Assembly: GCF_022869785.1 (NCBI RefSeq)
Contig: NZ_CP094997.1
Location: 5,270,001 to 5,334,000 of the forward strand
DNA length: 64,000 bases
Reading direction: 5' to 3'
Source: Dyadobacter chenwenxiniae
GTDB taxonomy: Bacteria > Bacteroidota > Bacteroidia > Cytophagales > Spirosomataceae
Part shown: in pieces, positions 9,315-18,852 of the stretch
Layout: the number at the start of each line of letters is the position of its first letter
Position numbering within the stretch: position 1 is the stretch's first letter
Made by a program: the position numbers and the translations under genes
Notes under the pieces: model-generated
What the model saw: only the letters and a program-made list of their open reading frames with translations
What the model was told of the DNA's origin: nothing
Database searches by the model: none

Positions 9315-9662
9315 TTATTTCATAAACCCGCTTAAATCAAGCCCCGGAATGTTGGGAAGTACACCATCCGTTGCCTTCTGCAAATGCTCTTTTATTTTTG
9401 GTTCAATGTTATCCAATGCTTTGTTAACTGCCGCAACAACCAGATCCTGCAACATTTCCTTGTCATCTGGATTGACAAGGTCTTTATCAATATCCAAGCC
9501 TATTAAAGCCTTTTGTCCGTTTACAGTCGCTTTCACCATTCCACCACCTGACTCAGCCACCTGAGTTATATTGACCAATGAATCCTGCGCTTCTTTCATG
9601 CGAGACTGAAGGTCTTTCATTTTGCCCATGAGCCCCATCATATCTGCCATATTACCAAACAT
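9315..9662 (-). CDS. YbaB/EbfC-family nucleoid-associated protein
   Basis: A 115-residue protein with a methionine-rich start (MFGNMADMMGLMGKMKDLQS), a coiled-coil helix, and the core VKATVNGQKALIGLDID. This matches the YbaB/EbfC family of small dimeric DNA-binding proteins that coat the nucleoid. In many bacteria ybaB sits beside recR or dnaX; here it leads a unit with a glycosyltransferase. The length is typical for Bacteroidota members. Confidence 0.9.
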   Translation of the reverse strand: MFGNMADMMGLMGKMKDLQSRMKEAQDSLVNITQVAESGGGMVKATVNGQKALIGLDIDKDLVNPDDKEMLQDLVVAAVNKALDNIEPKIKEHLQKATDGVLPNIPGLDLSGFMK

Positions 9663-9716
9663 ATTCGTCTTTATTAGGTTATGCTCTTTATAAAACTAAT
9701 TTACGGGAAATGGTTC

Positions 9717-11627
9717 CTATCGTAAAAGCATAAATGTACCACTTTTTTCAACAGTTTGATTGATATCGTCCACGAAAGTCATTTTGTAAACGTAAGATCC
9801 AACCGGTGCATTTTCCCCGTTTATGGTCCCGTCCCAGCCTGTTGCAATGTCTTTGGAATGGAAAACAACTTCACCCCAGCGGTTCATTACCGAGAAGTTA
9901 AAGGATTGAAGCTGAGTCGATTTTGCTTCCAGAATATCATTGTAACCATCGCCATTGGGACTGAAAGCGTGAGGAACAAAAACACCTGCACTTCTTTTGT
10001 AGTTGATGATATTGGACAAGCTCACAAATCCGCCGGGAGCAGAATTCGCCCGAACCTGAAAGTTATATTCCAGATCACTTTGTGCATTTACCTTAATGGT
10101 ATAATTTGAATTCATTTGGACCGGAATCTCCACCTCCGCAGTACTCGAACCAGCTTGAATAACATCGTAACTGGAAACGCCACCAAGGATTGGCAATTCA
10201 GTCGTCCAATTGAGCGTGGTCAGATTCTTTTTTAACAGAATCGTGCAAATCGGCTGTGATGCCGGGACTTTCTGACCGCAAGAATTGGTGTAACTGATCC
10301 TATAACAATAAGATAACTCATTTGTCTTGACGTCTGGATCTGAATACTCACTCTCGTTAAAGAGTGTAATTATTTTCTTGAACAATGTTGCCCCGGCCTC
10401 TGCCTTTTCAATAGTAAGGTCGTATGTACTGTTTGGCCCGGCGCCCGGAACACTTGCTTTAATAATCACAGCACGATCGCCATCAACAGAAACTGCTGCA
10501 TCTTTAATGGGCTTAGGCGAAGCAATTTCAGCCTTTACACCAACCGGAGCAGATGTTGAAGTTACGTCCTTGATCTTTGCAACCACCTGGTATTCCGAAA
10601 AGCTGCCGCACTGCACATCCTCATCTGTATAGGTAATGTCGTTAATAGACGCAAAGGTTTTAATAATAGTCCCATCACGCAGAAGATCATAAGAGGTAAA
10701 ATCAGTCGCATCCGGATATTTACTCCAGGTAAGGATATTTTGTCCGTCTTCGGATCTACCGGATAGCGTCATACTGCTGTAAACCCGACTGTCATTTTTG
10801 CCTGAGCACAAATCTTCGGATGCCAGCTTGACTTGATATACTTGGTTCGTAGCCAGGCTTTTTATGTCAAACGGCTGTAATCCACCCGACGATCTTCTTC
10901 CGGCAGTTGCATAGGTTCCGTTATTGGTGCTATAATTAATATCCGTATAAACGCCACTTAAACCCTGATAATTGATCCTGAGCGTACCATCGCCCCTCAT
11001 TTCAATCGATTTTATTGCAATGTCATTCAGCTGGGCTTGTTGAAACGTGATAGGCAAAGACGTTGCACGGCCTTCCGCGCATCCTTTTCCCACATATAAA
11101 CCCGTTACAAGCACCGTAGGGCTGGAAGTAACATCCGCATAACTGTGCTCAATGACCAGTGGGCTGCCTTTTTTCCATATCTGGGTTTGTCCATCTCCCC
11201 ACTCAATTTTGGCTTCATCGTAGGCTTTTAATATCGCATTGTCTGTCAAACTCAGAAAGATCTTTCCGCCACCGCATGATGAATACTGGGGCGTAATAAC
11301 CCGAGTCTCAAACACCTGGACAGTTTTACAAGCGTAAAATTGCCCTGAGGACAACGCACCTTGCTGCAAAATTGTATATATTCCAGGAAGAGAGTATGTG
11401 AAAACGGGTCCGGGTTGGATGTTGAGAGATTTCCCGTCGTAAGCGGGATCATAGTTCACCAAAATTGGATTCGGGACGGTATTAGTTACCCTTACAGTAA
11501 AAGGCGCACAACCTTCTGTTTTATCAATTGTGAAACCGCCTCCCCCGCGGTCGCAGAGTCCCTGCGCTTGAAGTGTTTTGCTGAAAAAAGTTAAAATAGA
11601 GAAAAGGGATAGTAGTGTTAATCTCAT
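9717..11627 (-). CDS. T9SS type B sorting-domain protein with PKD-like N-terminus
   Basis: A 636-residue secreted protein. A signal peptide (residues 1-21, ending AQG) is followed by a Cys-flanked PKD-like domain with EGCAPFTVRVTN, then fibronectin III-like modules. The last about 90 residues are a gliding motility-associated C-terminal (CHU_C, T9SS type B) domain: FSPNGDGYNDILEA, FSVMNRWGEVVFHS, GWDGTINGENAPVGSYVYKM. It is therefore exported by the type IX system and displayed or released at the surface. Function of the ectodomain is unknown. It is a tandem paralogue of the frameshifted gene upstream. Confidence 0.85.
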   Translation of the reverse strand: MRLTLLSLFSILTFFSKTLQAQGLCDRGGGGFTIDKTEGCAPFTVRVTNTVPNPILVNYDPAYDGKSLNIQPGPVFTYSLPGIYTILQQGALSSGQFYACKTVQVFETRVITPQYSSCGGGKIFLSLTDNAILKAYDEAKIEWGDGQTQIWKKGSPLVIEHSYADVTSSPTVLVTGLYVGKGCAEGRATSLPITFQQAQLNDIAIKSIEMRGDGTLRINYQGLSGVYTDINYSTNNGTYATAGRRSSGGLQPFDIKSLATNQVYQVKLASEDLCSGKNDSRVYSSMTLSGRSEDGQNILTWSKYPDATDFTSYDLLRDGTIIKTFASINDITYTDEDVQCGSFSEYQVVAKIKDVTSTSAPVGVKAEIASPKPIKDAAVSVDGDRAVIIKASVPGAGPNSTYDLTIEKAEAGATLFKKIITLFNESEYSDPDVKTNELSYCYRISYTNSCGQKVPASQPICTILLKKNLTTLNWTTELPILGGVSSYDVIQAGSSTAEVEIPVQMNSNYTIKVNAQSDLEYNFQVRANSAPGGFVSLSNIINYKRSAGVFVPHAFSPNGDGYNDILEAKSTQLQSFNFSVMNRWGEVVFHSKDIATGWDGTINGENAPVGSYVYKMTFVDDINQTVEKSGTFMLLR

Positions 11628-11807
11628 AAGTGTGCAAAATTAAAGCATGACTTTTTTAAGAGACTTCATACGAATATGAGCGATATGAAGTGTTGATGGT
11701 TGTAAAGCGACTACAAAAATAATCTATTTTAAAAGAGAAAGGCTCTTAACTAGTAAACGGGATTGCATTCAAACTAGTATTCTGATCCACGAGCCATTAG
11801 AAAAATC

Positions 11808-13759
11808 CTATCGGATTAATAAAAAACTCCCATTTTTGGAAATTTGCTGACCCGTAGCATCTTTTATCTCAATTTTATACAAATAATAACCGCCTGGCGC
11901 TTTCTCATTTTTAATGTTCCCATCCCAACTCTCCGCACTGTTTTCCGTCTGAAAAACCACTTCGCCCCAGCGCGTGAAAACCGACATACTGAATGTTGAA
12001 ACAAAATATGCTTTCACTTCAAAGCGCTCATTATGAGCATCTCCATTGGGCGTAAACGCATCCGGGATGAGGACAATCGGATTTCTTCGTAAGGATAAAA
12101 CATTGGAATAACTCTCCATATTGCCATCGTTAGACTGCGCTTTCACCTGAAATGAAAATGCCGACTGCGATTCGATATCGAGCATATGGCTGGTTGCTAA
12201 CTGCTTGGGAATTTCGTCCTGAACCGTTCCAGCATCATTCATTTGAATTAAATTATAGGAAGCAACACCAGCCGTAAAAGGAGAATCGGCATTCCAATGG
12301 ACATCCGTAACCCGATTTTGCAAAAGGATTGAACAAACTGGATTACTAAATGCCGGAGATCTCAGATTACACGCATTTTCATAGGTAAAGCGATAACAAT
12401 AAGCATTTTCGGAAGTGTTCACATCCACATCATCAAACAGCAAACTCTGGTTATCCGGCTGCGAAATCTGCTGGAAATCCTGACTTCCCAATGTTGCCCG
12501 CTCAACGATCAGGTCGTAACTGCTGGTTAGACCTTCTCCGCTTAAAGCAACCTGGGTTGTAATGGTTTTTTCGTCCTTAACCGTCACGCTGGCAGTTGTA
12601 ATCGTCTCGGGCGCTGCACTTTTCGGAGCAATGCTGAACGGCGTAGAGTAGGAACGTACATCGTTCTCAATGATCGCGACGATCTCATATTGATACGTGG
12701 TCCCGCATTTCACATCCGTATCCAAATATGATAACTGATCCAATGAGCTAAAAATAACAACCCCGTCGCGCTTCAATTGATACTGCAAAAGGTTATCTGT
12801 GTTGGGATAATGTTCCCAGGAAACGGAAATAATCTCATCCAGCGATACAGCACCCTCCTTAACAACCATGCTGCTCACCACCGGGCTATCAATCAGATTT
12901 TCACAAAAGTTCTTAGACGACAACTTGAAACGGTAAATTTGTTGCGGGTTAAGGCCCGTAATGGTCGCTGCCTGAGCGCCATCGGATTGGCCTCCCTTGC
13001 CCGTTGTAACAAACTGGCCGTCCCCTTTATCAATCCAAATTTCCGTTGCAATCTCCCCTCCATTCCATCATAAAGGATTTTTGCGTCACCGGAAGGAAGC
13101 ATTTCGACACTTCGTATCCTAATTTTCGCGAGCGACTGCGGCGCTGTTTCTTTGGTTAATGTGGTTTTCAAGCCTTGCGTGCAGATGCCGGTAGCATATT
13201 TGCCCTGAACCGTTATTGCAGGAAAAGTCCCGCCCGTCGCGTATTGATGATCATAAAAAAGTGCACCGTTATTTTTAATGCTAACTGATTGACTGGACCC
13301 GTCGCCCCAGTTAATTTCGATTGCATTATAAGCCAGCGATATGCTGTCACTAATAATCGTAAGCCTTGCGCGGCCATTGTTGCAAGTCATCAATTCAGCC
13401 TTTGGGGCCCGGTTTTCCTTAACAATAACATCTTTGCAAAGGCTGAACCCGGCAACGTCCTTTATACTCCCATATTGCAAAATGGTATAGGTTCCGGGTA
13501 GATCATAAACATGTGAAAGCTCAAAAGACCGGTCTTTCTCTTCTGGCGGCGATGTGCTGTTTTTATTAAAATCGTAGGCATAAGTGACATTTTCCGCATT
13601 TACCATCTGATTGGTAATGTTCACTGTCAGTGGTGCACAGCCTTCGGATGGAGTTACCAGAAATTTGCCGGTGTTTCCGCAGAAGCTTTGTCCGAAAACA
13701 TTTCTATCAACAAACAAAAATGCGCATAACAGAAACAATATCAGTAGATTAATCTTCAT
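11808..13759 (-). pseudogene. T9SS type B protein paralogue, broken by a one-base frameshift
   Basis: Two overlapping reading frames (13759-12893, then 12923-11808) are together about 650 residues and collinear with the neighbouring 636-residue paralogue. The first half has a signal peptide and EGCAPLTVNITN; the second half ends in a type B sorting domain (FTPNGDAHNERFEV, FTRWGEVVFQT). Adding one C to the CCCC run at 13055-13058 joins the frames and gives the expected GGEIATEIWIDKGDGQF segment. No other lesion is visible, so this is either a sequencing indel or a very recent pseudogene. If intact it would be secreted by T9SS. Confidence 0.8.
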
Positions 13760-13885
13760 AGATGAGTAAAATTATCTCAAAATGACGGGCTGGATAGTTC
13801 CTGCTGATCATTGAAACGGATAAGCTAAAAGCTTTGTTAAGATGCAATGGAGGTTCAAAAATAGAACTTTTCAACATTAAGCATG

Positions 13886-13893
13886 TACCTTTG
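13886..13893 (+). promoter_or_regulatory. Putative -7 element of the ribBA promoter
   Basis: TACCTTTG matches TAnnTTTG, 50 bases before the ribBA ATG. A clear -33 TTTG is not present at the usual distance. No conserved FMN riboswitch is apparent in the short leader. Confidence 0.5.
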
Positions 13894-13943
13894 CAGAGTA
13901 AAAACGAGTTTTTGTTTAAAACTATTTTTCGTCATCCTGATTA

Positions 13944-15191
13944 ATGAATAATAATAGCATTCCAATAGTTCTGGATTCCATAGATGAGGCCATAGAAGCT
14001 ATAAAAAGAGGGGAAATGATCATTGTCGTAGATGACGAAGATCGTGAAAATGAAGGCGACTTTATATGTGCAGCCGAGCTCATTACCCCGGAAATTGTCA
14101 ATTTTATGGCCCGTGAAGGCCGGGGATTGATCTGCGTCCCGATCACCGAAGAACGCTGTTCGGAACTGAACCTCGAAATGATGGTGGGCACAAACACGGC
14201 GCTTCATGAAACAGCATTCACCGTTTCGGTTGACTTGCTGGGTCATGGCTGTACGACGGGGATTTCGGCGAGCGACCGTTCCAAGACTATAAAAGCACTT
14301 GTTGACGCGGATACGCTACCCGAAGATTTGGGACGCCCGGGTCACATTTTTCCATTGAAAGCAAAAAAAGGCGGCGTTTTGAGAAGAACGGGCCATACAG
14401 AAGCCGCCATCGATTTTCCGAGATTGGCTGGATTAGCACCCGCAGGCGTTTTGGTGGAGATTTTAAATGAAGACGGCTCGATGGCCAGACTTCCGCAATT
14501 GCGTGAAATCGCTAACCGATTTAACCTTAAACTGGTTAGTATCAAAGACCTGATCGAATACAGACTTCAAAAAGAATCTCTAATAAAGCGCGAAATCGGC
14601 GTGGATATGCCGACTAAATGGGGCCATTTCGACCTGATTGCTTATCGTCAGATTAATACGGGTGATTTGCACCTGGCATTAGTGAAAGGAACGTGGGAAA
14701 AAGACGAGCCTATCCTCGTTCGCGTACACTCGTCCTGCGTTACCGGTGATATTTTCGGCTCATGCCGCTGCGATTGTGGTCCCCAGTTGCATGCTGCGAT
14801 GGAAATGGTGGACAAGGCAGGCAAAGGCGTGATCGTTTATATGAACCAGGAAGGACGCGGAATTGGCCTTTTGAATAAACTGAGAGCATATAAGTTACAA
14901 GAAATGGGCCGGGATACCGTTGAAGCGAATCTGGAACTTGGTTTCCCGATGGACGACCGCGATTATGGCGTTGGCGCTCAGATCCTCCGCGACCTTGAAG
15001 TGACGAAGATCCGCCTCATTACCAATAACCCTAAAAAACGTGCAGGATTGATTGGTTATGGCCTTGAAATCGTGGATTCAGTGACTGTTGAGATTCCTTC
15101 TAACCCACATAATGAGAAATATCTTTTGACCAAAAGAGATAAAATGGGTCATAATTTGAGCAACCTAACCATGCCCGTCAATAAAGGATGA
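13944..15191 (+). CDS. ribBA: Bifunctional DHBP synthase / GTP cyclohydrolase II
   Basis: A 415-residue fusion supplying both precursors of riboflavin. The N-terminal half (about 1-205) is 3,4-dihydroxy-2-butanone-4-phosphate synthase, with DDEDRENEGDF and HTEAAIDFPRLAG. The C-terminal half is GTP cyclohydrolase II, with the zinc-binding cysteines in GSCRCDCGPQLH and the catalytic MNQEGRGIGLLNKLRAYKLQ. It leads a likely operon: its TGA overlaps the ATG of the next gene. The other riboflavin genes are not in this window. Confidence 0.96.
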   Translation: MNNNSIPIVLDSIDEAIEAIKRGEMIIVVDDEDRENEGDFICAAELITPEIVNFMAREGRGLICVPITEERCSELNLEMMVGTNTALHETAFTVSVDLLGHGCTTGISASDRSKTIKALVDADTLPEDLGRPGHIFPLKAKKGGVLRRTGHTEAAIDFPRLAGLAPAGVLVEILNEDGSMARLPQLREIANRFNLKLVSIKDLIEYRLQKESLIKREIGVDMPTKWGHFDLIAYRQINTGDLHLALVKGTWEKDEPILVRVHSSCVTGDIFGSCRCDCGPQLHAAMEMVDKAGKGVIVYMNQEGRGIGLLNKLRAYKLQEMGRDTVEANLELGFPMDDRDYGVGAQILRDLEVTKIRLITNNPKKRAGLIGYGLEIVDSVTVEIPSNPHNEKYLLTKRDKMGHNLSNLTMPVNKG

Positions 15192-15616
15192 CAAATGTTC
15201 AAATTGTAGAAACTGAAAGCGACATGCTGAAATGCCGCCGGGCCGTTCAGGCCTTGCGTCCTCAGTTGGGAGATGACCTTTATCTGGATGCGGTAAAAAA
15301 GACGCTTGCAGACAACAGGCAGATTATATTTATCGAAGAAAATGATGAAGCTGCCTCTGTTGCAGTTTTTGAAACCGGATACAACCTTTTTAGGGGAAGT
15401 TATATTTATATTGACGATCTTTCCACATTACCAGAACAACGCGGCAAAGGCTTGGCAGGCATTCTGATCGACTGGATACTGGACTATGCGAAGAAAAATG
15501 ATTACGCGCAGGTTCATTTGGACTCCGGAGTATCTGAGGCACGTACCGATGCGCACAGGCTATATCTGAACAAGCGATTCCAGGTCGCGAGCTTGCATTT
15601 TGTTGCTAATATCTGA
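15188..15616 (+). CDS. GNAT-family N-acetyltransferase
   Basis: A 142-residue single-domain acetyltransferase. The acetyl-CoA binding signature is visible as LPEQRGKGLAGILIDWIL (about residues 83-100), followed by a C-terminal segment with YLNKRFQVASLHF. The substrate is not predictable. Its ATG overlaps the ribBA stop as ATGA, so the two are translationally coupled; the kinase gene follows after 48 bases. Confidence 0.85.
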   Translation: MTNVQIVETESDMLKCRRAVQALRPQLGDDLYLDAVKKTLADNRQIIFIEENDEAASVAVFETGYNLFRGSYIYIDDLSTLPEQRGKGLAGILIDWILDYAKKNDYAQVHLDSGVSEARTDAHRLYLNKRFQVASLHFVANI

Positions 15617-15664
15617 TTTCGTTAAGATTTGATCTAAACATTATACCAAGAGCGAAAATAGTTT

Positions 15665-16657
15665 ATGAATATTAATCAGGTTTTTGAAGCGTTCGACACA
15701 TTGCGTGTACTGGTTATCGGGGATGTAATGCTGGACTCATATGTCTGGGGAAAAGTGGAAAGAATCTCGCCGGAAGCCCCGGTCCCGGTGGTTAATGTTC
15801 AAACGCGCGAGTATCGTCTGGGCGGTGCCGGCAATGTGCTTTTGAATGTACAATCGCTCGGCGCAGAGGCTATTATATGTTCCGTTATCGGAACGGACAG
15901 CTCAGGAGATCTGCTCGAAAACAGCTTGAAAGACAAAGGGTTAAATTGTGAAGGACTAATCCGCAGCGAAAGCCGTATAACAACCATTAAGGAACGAATT
16001 ATCGCTGGTTCTCAGCAAGTTGTCCGCATTGATACGGAAACGGATAAACCTGTTTCAAAAAGTGAGACCGCGCAGCTGATCGCGAAAGCGAAGGAGCTGA
16101 TCCCTAGCTGTAATGTGATTATTTTTGAAGATTATGACAAAGGCGTGCTCACTCCCCACTCCATCTCTGAGATCACTGCATTTGCCAATGAACACAATGT
16201 TCCAACCGTTGTCGATCCAAAGAAACGGAACTTCTTAGCTTACAATAACACGACATTGTTCAAGCCGAACCTGAAAGAATTGCGGGAGGGTTTGAAAATT
16301 GAATTCAATGTGGATAACCCCGAAGAACTTCGCGGCGCAGTCCGGCATTTGAAAGAAGCTTTGAATGTCAAAGGCGCCTTGATCACACTTTCGGAACGTG
16401 GGGTTATCATTGATTTTCAGGACGAGGTTCACAAACTACCTGCGCATATCAGGCAAATAGCAGATGTTTCCGGCGCCGGGGATACGGTGATCAGCATTGC
16501 GGCTTGCTGCGTGGCACTGGGTTTGCCGCCCAAAACGATTGCAGCTGTTTCCAATCTGGGTGGAGGTTTGGTTTGCGAACTTGTTGGCGTAGTGCCTATC
16601 GATAAAGAGCTGTTAAAAACCGAAGCGCTCAACCTGGTCATCGCACCAACTTACTAA
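15665..16657 (+). CDS. rfaE1: D-glycero-beta-D-manno-heptose-7-phosphate kinase (RfaE1 type)
   Basis: A 330-residue PfkB/ribokinase-family enzyme. The N-terminus has VIGDVMLDSYVWGKVERISP and EAPVPVV, and the end has the family signature DVSGAGDTVISIAACCVAL with the catalytic Asp. These features, especially the RISPEAPVPVV stretch, mark the kinase half of HldE/RfaE, which phosphorylates heptose 7-phosphate on the ADP-heptose route to LPS core. The nucleotidyltransferase half is absent, so that activity must be encoded elsewhere. It may be co-transcribed with ribBA and the acetyltransferase. Confidence 0.88.
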   Translation: MNINQVFEAFDTLRVLVIGDVMLDSYVWGKVERISPEAPVPVVNVQTREYRLGGAGNVLLNVQSLGAEAIICSVIGTDSSGDLLENSLKDKGLNCEGLIRSESRITTIKERIIAGSQQVVRIDTETDKPVSKSETAQLIAKAKELIPSCNVIIFEDYDKGVLTPHSISEITAFANEHNVPTVVDPKKRNFLAYNNTTLFKPNLKELREGLKIEFNVDNPEELRGAVRHLKEALNVKGALITLSERGVIIDFQDEVHKLPAHIRQIADVSGAGDTVISIAACCVALGLPPKTIAAVSNLGGGLVCELVGVVPIDKELLKTEALNLVIAPTY

Positions 16658-16695
16658 CCTGCTGCATTATTCATATTTGCAATCCACCCACTGAA

Positions 16696-17676
16696 TTACC
16701 AGTTAATCCCCGACTGTCCTAGACCCATTCTCCGTGTGAATTTGGAAGATAGCTTGGATCGGCTGGTAATGTATCGAACGCTCGCACCAATGTAAGGCGT
16801 TGTTGCTGGCGTGTAAGATGTGAGATTTTCGCGCGCACTGTTGAATGTTTTGATCTGCCTGAAAGTGCTTACGCCAGCTTCCAGGGACACATTAATGGCT
16901 GTAAACAAATGCGCATTGGCAGAAATCCCTGTTTTGATCTGCCGGTAATTTTCTCGCCTAAGCACCTTTTCCTCCGGCATTTGGATTTGGAATCCCCCGC
17001 TATAACCGCTCAGCCCGGCCAGAAAGTCAATATTAAACCATTTGGTAGCCTTATAATTTGCATTGGCCATAAAAGGCAGCAATGCGGATACGCGCCAGTG
17101 CCTTCCCAAACCTTTATTAACCCCAAAAACAGGCACAAAACGTAGTTTTTGATTATATGCCAAAACAGAACCATACATGATCTGAGTCCGCAAACCGAGA
17201 ATGTGCATCCGCGCCGCGCCACCCCAAAAGAAAGGCTGCGGACTAAAAAACGTTTCATTTGTTTCGGTCATGCCCAAGCCACCGCCATAGACCCAAAGCC
17301 GGTCCTTAATGCTCGCCTGGAGCCGTATAACACCCAGCGAAAGCGTTTTATATCCATTTTCCGGGTTGTTTTTCCCGTCCACGGTGGGTTGGATCTGGTT
17401 GTATTGGGCCAGCATAACTGTGTGAACAGCCCTTAAATCGAACTTTTTTCGCAAACTGTAACCTAACTGCACTTCGCTGTGAATGGGAATGATGCCCAAA
17501 AAACCAGTTCTTGTCACGCCATAATCCTGGGTTCCATTCATGCTGGAAGGAACGGCGTAATCTGCTTTTAATGTTAAATTCGGGTAAAAAAGGCGGCTTA
17601 GCGAGAAATGCTGCGCTTGCACGGCACTAAAAAACAGGAGAAGCGAACAGGTTAGCAGACTTCGGGAATGGATCAT
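16696..17676 (-). CDS. DUF6268-like outer-membrane beta-barrel protein
   Basis: A 326-residue protein with a signal peptide (residues 1-21, ending VQAQ). The mature part is rich in alternating aromatic strands (YGGGLGMTETNETFF, FWGGAARMHILGLRTQIMYG), as expected for an outer-membrane barrel of Bacteroidota. The family assignment to DUF6268 is from memory and tentative; no function is known. It converges on the kinase gene with 38 bases between stops. Confidence 0.5.
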   Translation of the reverse strand: MIHSRSLLTCSLLLFFSAVQAQHFSLSRLFYPNLTLKADYAVPSSMNGTQDYGVTRTGFLGIIPIHSEVQLGYSLRKKFDLRAVHTVMLAQYNQIQPTVDGKNNPENGYKTLSLGVIRLQASIKDRLWVYGGGLGMTETNETFFSPQPFFWGGAARMHILGLRTQIMYGSVLAYNQKLRFVPVFGVNKGLGRHWRVSALLPFMANANYKATKWFNIDFLAGLSGYSGGFQIQMPEEKVLRRENYRQIKTGISANAHLFTAINVSLEAGVSTFRQIKTFNSARENLTSYTPATTPYIGASVRYITSRSKLSSKFTRRMGLGQSGINW

Positions 17677-17840
17677 GCGGAAATGTCGGGGTGGCTGATT
17701 TTGGCAAATAACGTGAAAAGAGTGAGGCTATTGTATTTTCAGGAAGATCGGAACGGAACAGGGATGGTACAATTCTCTCAAAAGCGGGTATTAACTGTCA
17801 CAATTCGCCTTAACTTAAAACAATGTGCATACATCCCTAT

Positions 17841-18836
17841 ATGAAAACGACATTACTTTTTTTATTCATTTTGTTATCCAATGTTGCCATGGCGCAAACT
17901 GCTGAAACATACGCTGAAAAACTGGGTTACCCGAAGGGGAAAAAAGTGCTGATTATTCATGTAGATGATGTCGGTATGTCGTATGAGTCTAATCAGGGTG
18001 CAATAAAGGCGATCAGGAATGGTGTCGCCAATTCGCTGAGCGTTATGATGCCTTGCGGGTGGGTGCCGGGTTTTGTGAATTATTGGAAGGAAAATAGAGA
18101 TCTTGACGCCGGCCTTCACCTTACCATGACATCGGAATGGAAGGATTATCGCTGGGGACCGCTTGCTGGCAAGCCTAATGTAAAGGGGCTCGTTGATCCC
18201 GAAGGTGCTATGTGGCGAAGTGTAGCGGACGTTATTAAAAATGCATCTGCCGACGAGGTAGAAATGGAAGTCCGCGCGCAGCTGGATCGGGCACGCGCAA
18301 TGGGTTTCGAGCCTACCCATATGGATTCACACATGGGAACGCTCTTCGCAAAAGATGAGTTTCTGGAACGTTATCTCAAAGTGGGCATGCAGGAAAAAAT
18401 CCCGGTCATGTTTCCTGGCGGGCATAACACGTCAATCCAGGCCGACGAAAGAATGAGCGCTGAGCGCTTTCAGATGACGCAAACCATTGGAAAACAACTA
18501 TGGGATGCCGGGCTTCCGGTTCTGGACGATCTGGAAAATACAAGTTATGGCTGGAAAGGCCCTGAAAATGGCGACAAATCAGAAAAGGCACTTCAAAAAT
18601 ATAAAACAGAAAAATACATTCATGCCATAAAAGTGCTCAAACCGGGCCTGACGATGGTCATTATGCATTGCACAATCCATTCCGATGTATTTCCGCACAT
18701 CTCAGAATCCTGGCCGACGCGTGAAGGAGATTACCTGGCCATGATAGATCCTGAATTGAAAAAATACATTGAAAAAGAGGGCATTATCCTTACCACCTGG
18801 CGTGAAGCAATGGAGCGGCGGCAGAAAGTGAAATGA
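17841..18836 (+). CDS. Secreted ChbG/YdjC-family carbohydrate deacetylase
   Basis: About 331 residues. A signal peptide (MKTTLLFLFILLSNVAMAQ) supports the start at 17841 rather than the upstream ATG at 17823. The catalytic core has the metal-binding HVDDVGMSYESNQG near residue 40 and THMDSHMGTLF near 155, the Asp and His-x-x-x-His pattern of YdjC deacetylases. Family members remove acetyl groups from chitooligosaccharides or related glycans. Export to the periplasm or surface suggests it acts on imported or extracellular sugars; substrate unknown. Confidence 0.8.
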   Translation: MKTTLLFLFILLSNVAMAQTAETYAEKLGYPKGKKVLIIHVDDVGMSYESNQGAIKAIRNGVANSLSVMMPCGWVPGFVNYWKENRDLDAGLHLTMTSEWKDYRWGPLAGKPNVKGLVDPEGAMWRSVADVIKNASADEVEMEVRAQLDRARAMGFEPTHMDSHMGTLFAKDEFLERYLKVGMQEKIPVMFPGGHNTSIQADERMSAERFQMTQTIGKQLWDAGLPVLDDLENTSYGWKGPENGDKSEKALQKYKTEKYIHAIKVLKPGLTMVIMHCTIHSDVFPHISESWPTREGDYLAMIDPELKKYIEKEGIILTTWREAMERRQKVK

Positions 18837-18852
18837 TCGCGGAACAGAACAG

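Noticed and set aside
13894..13943. FMN riboswitch upstream of ribBA
   Set aside because: The leader is far too short and shows no conserved riboswitch elements.
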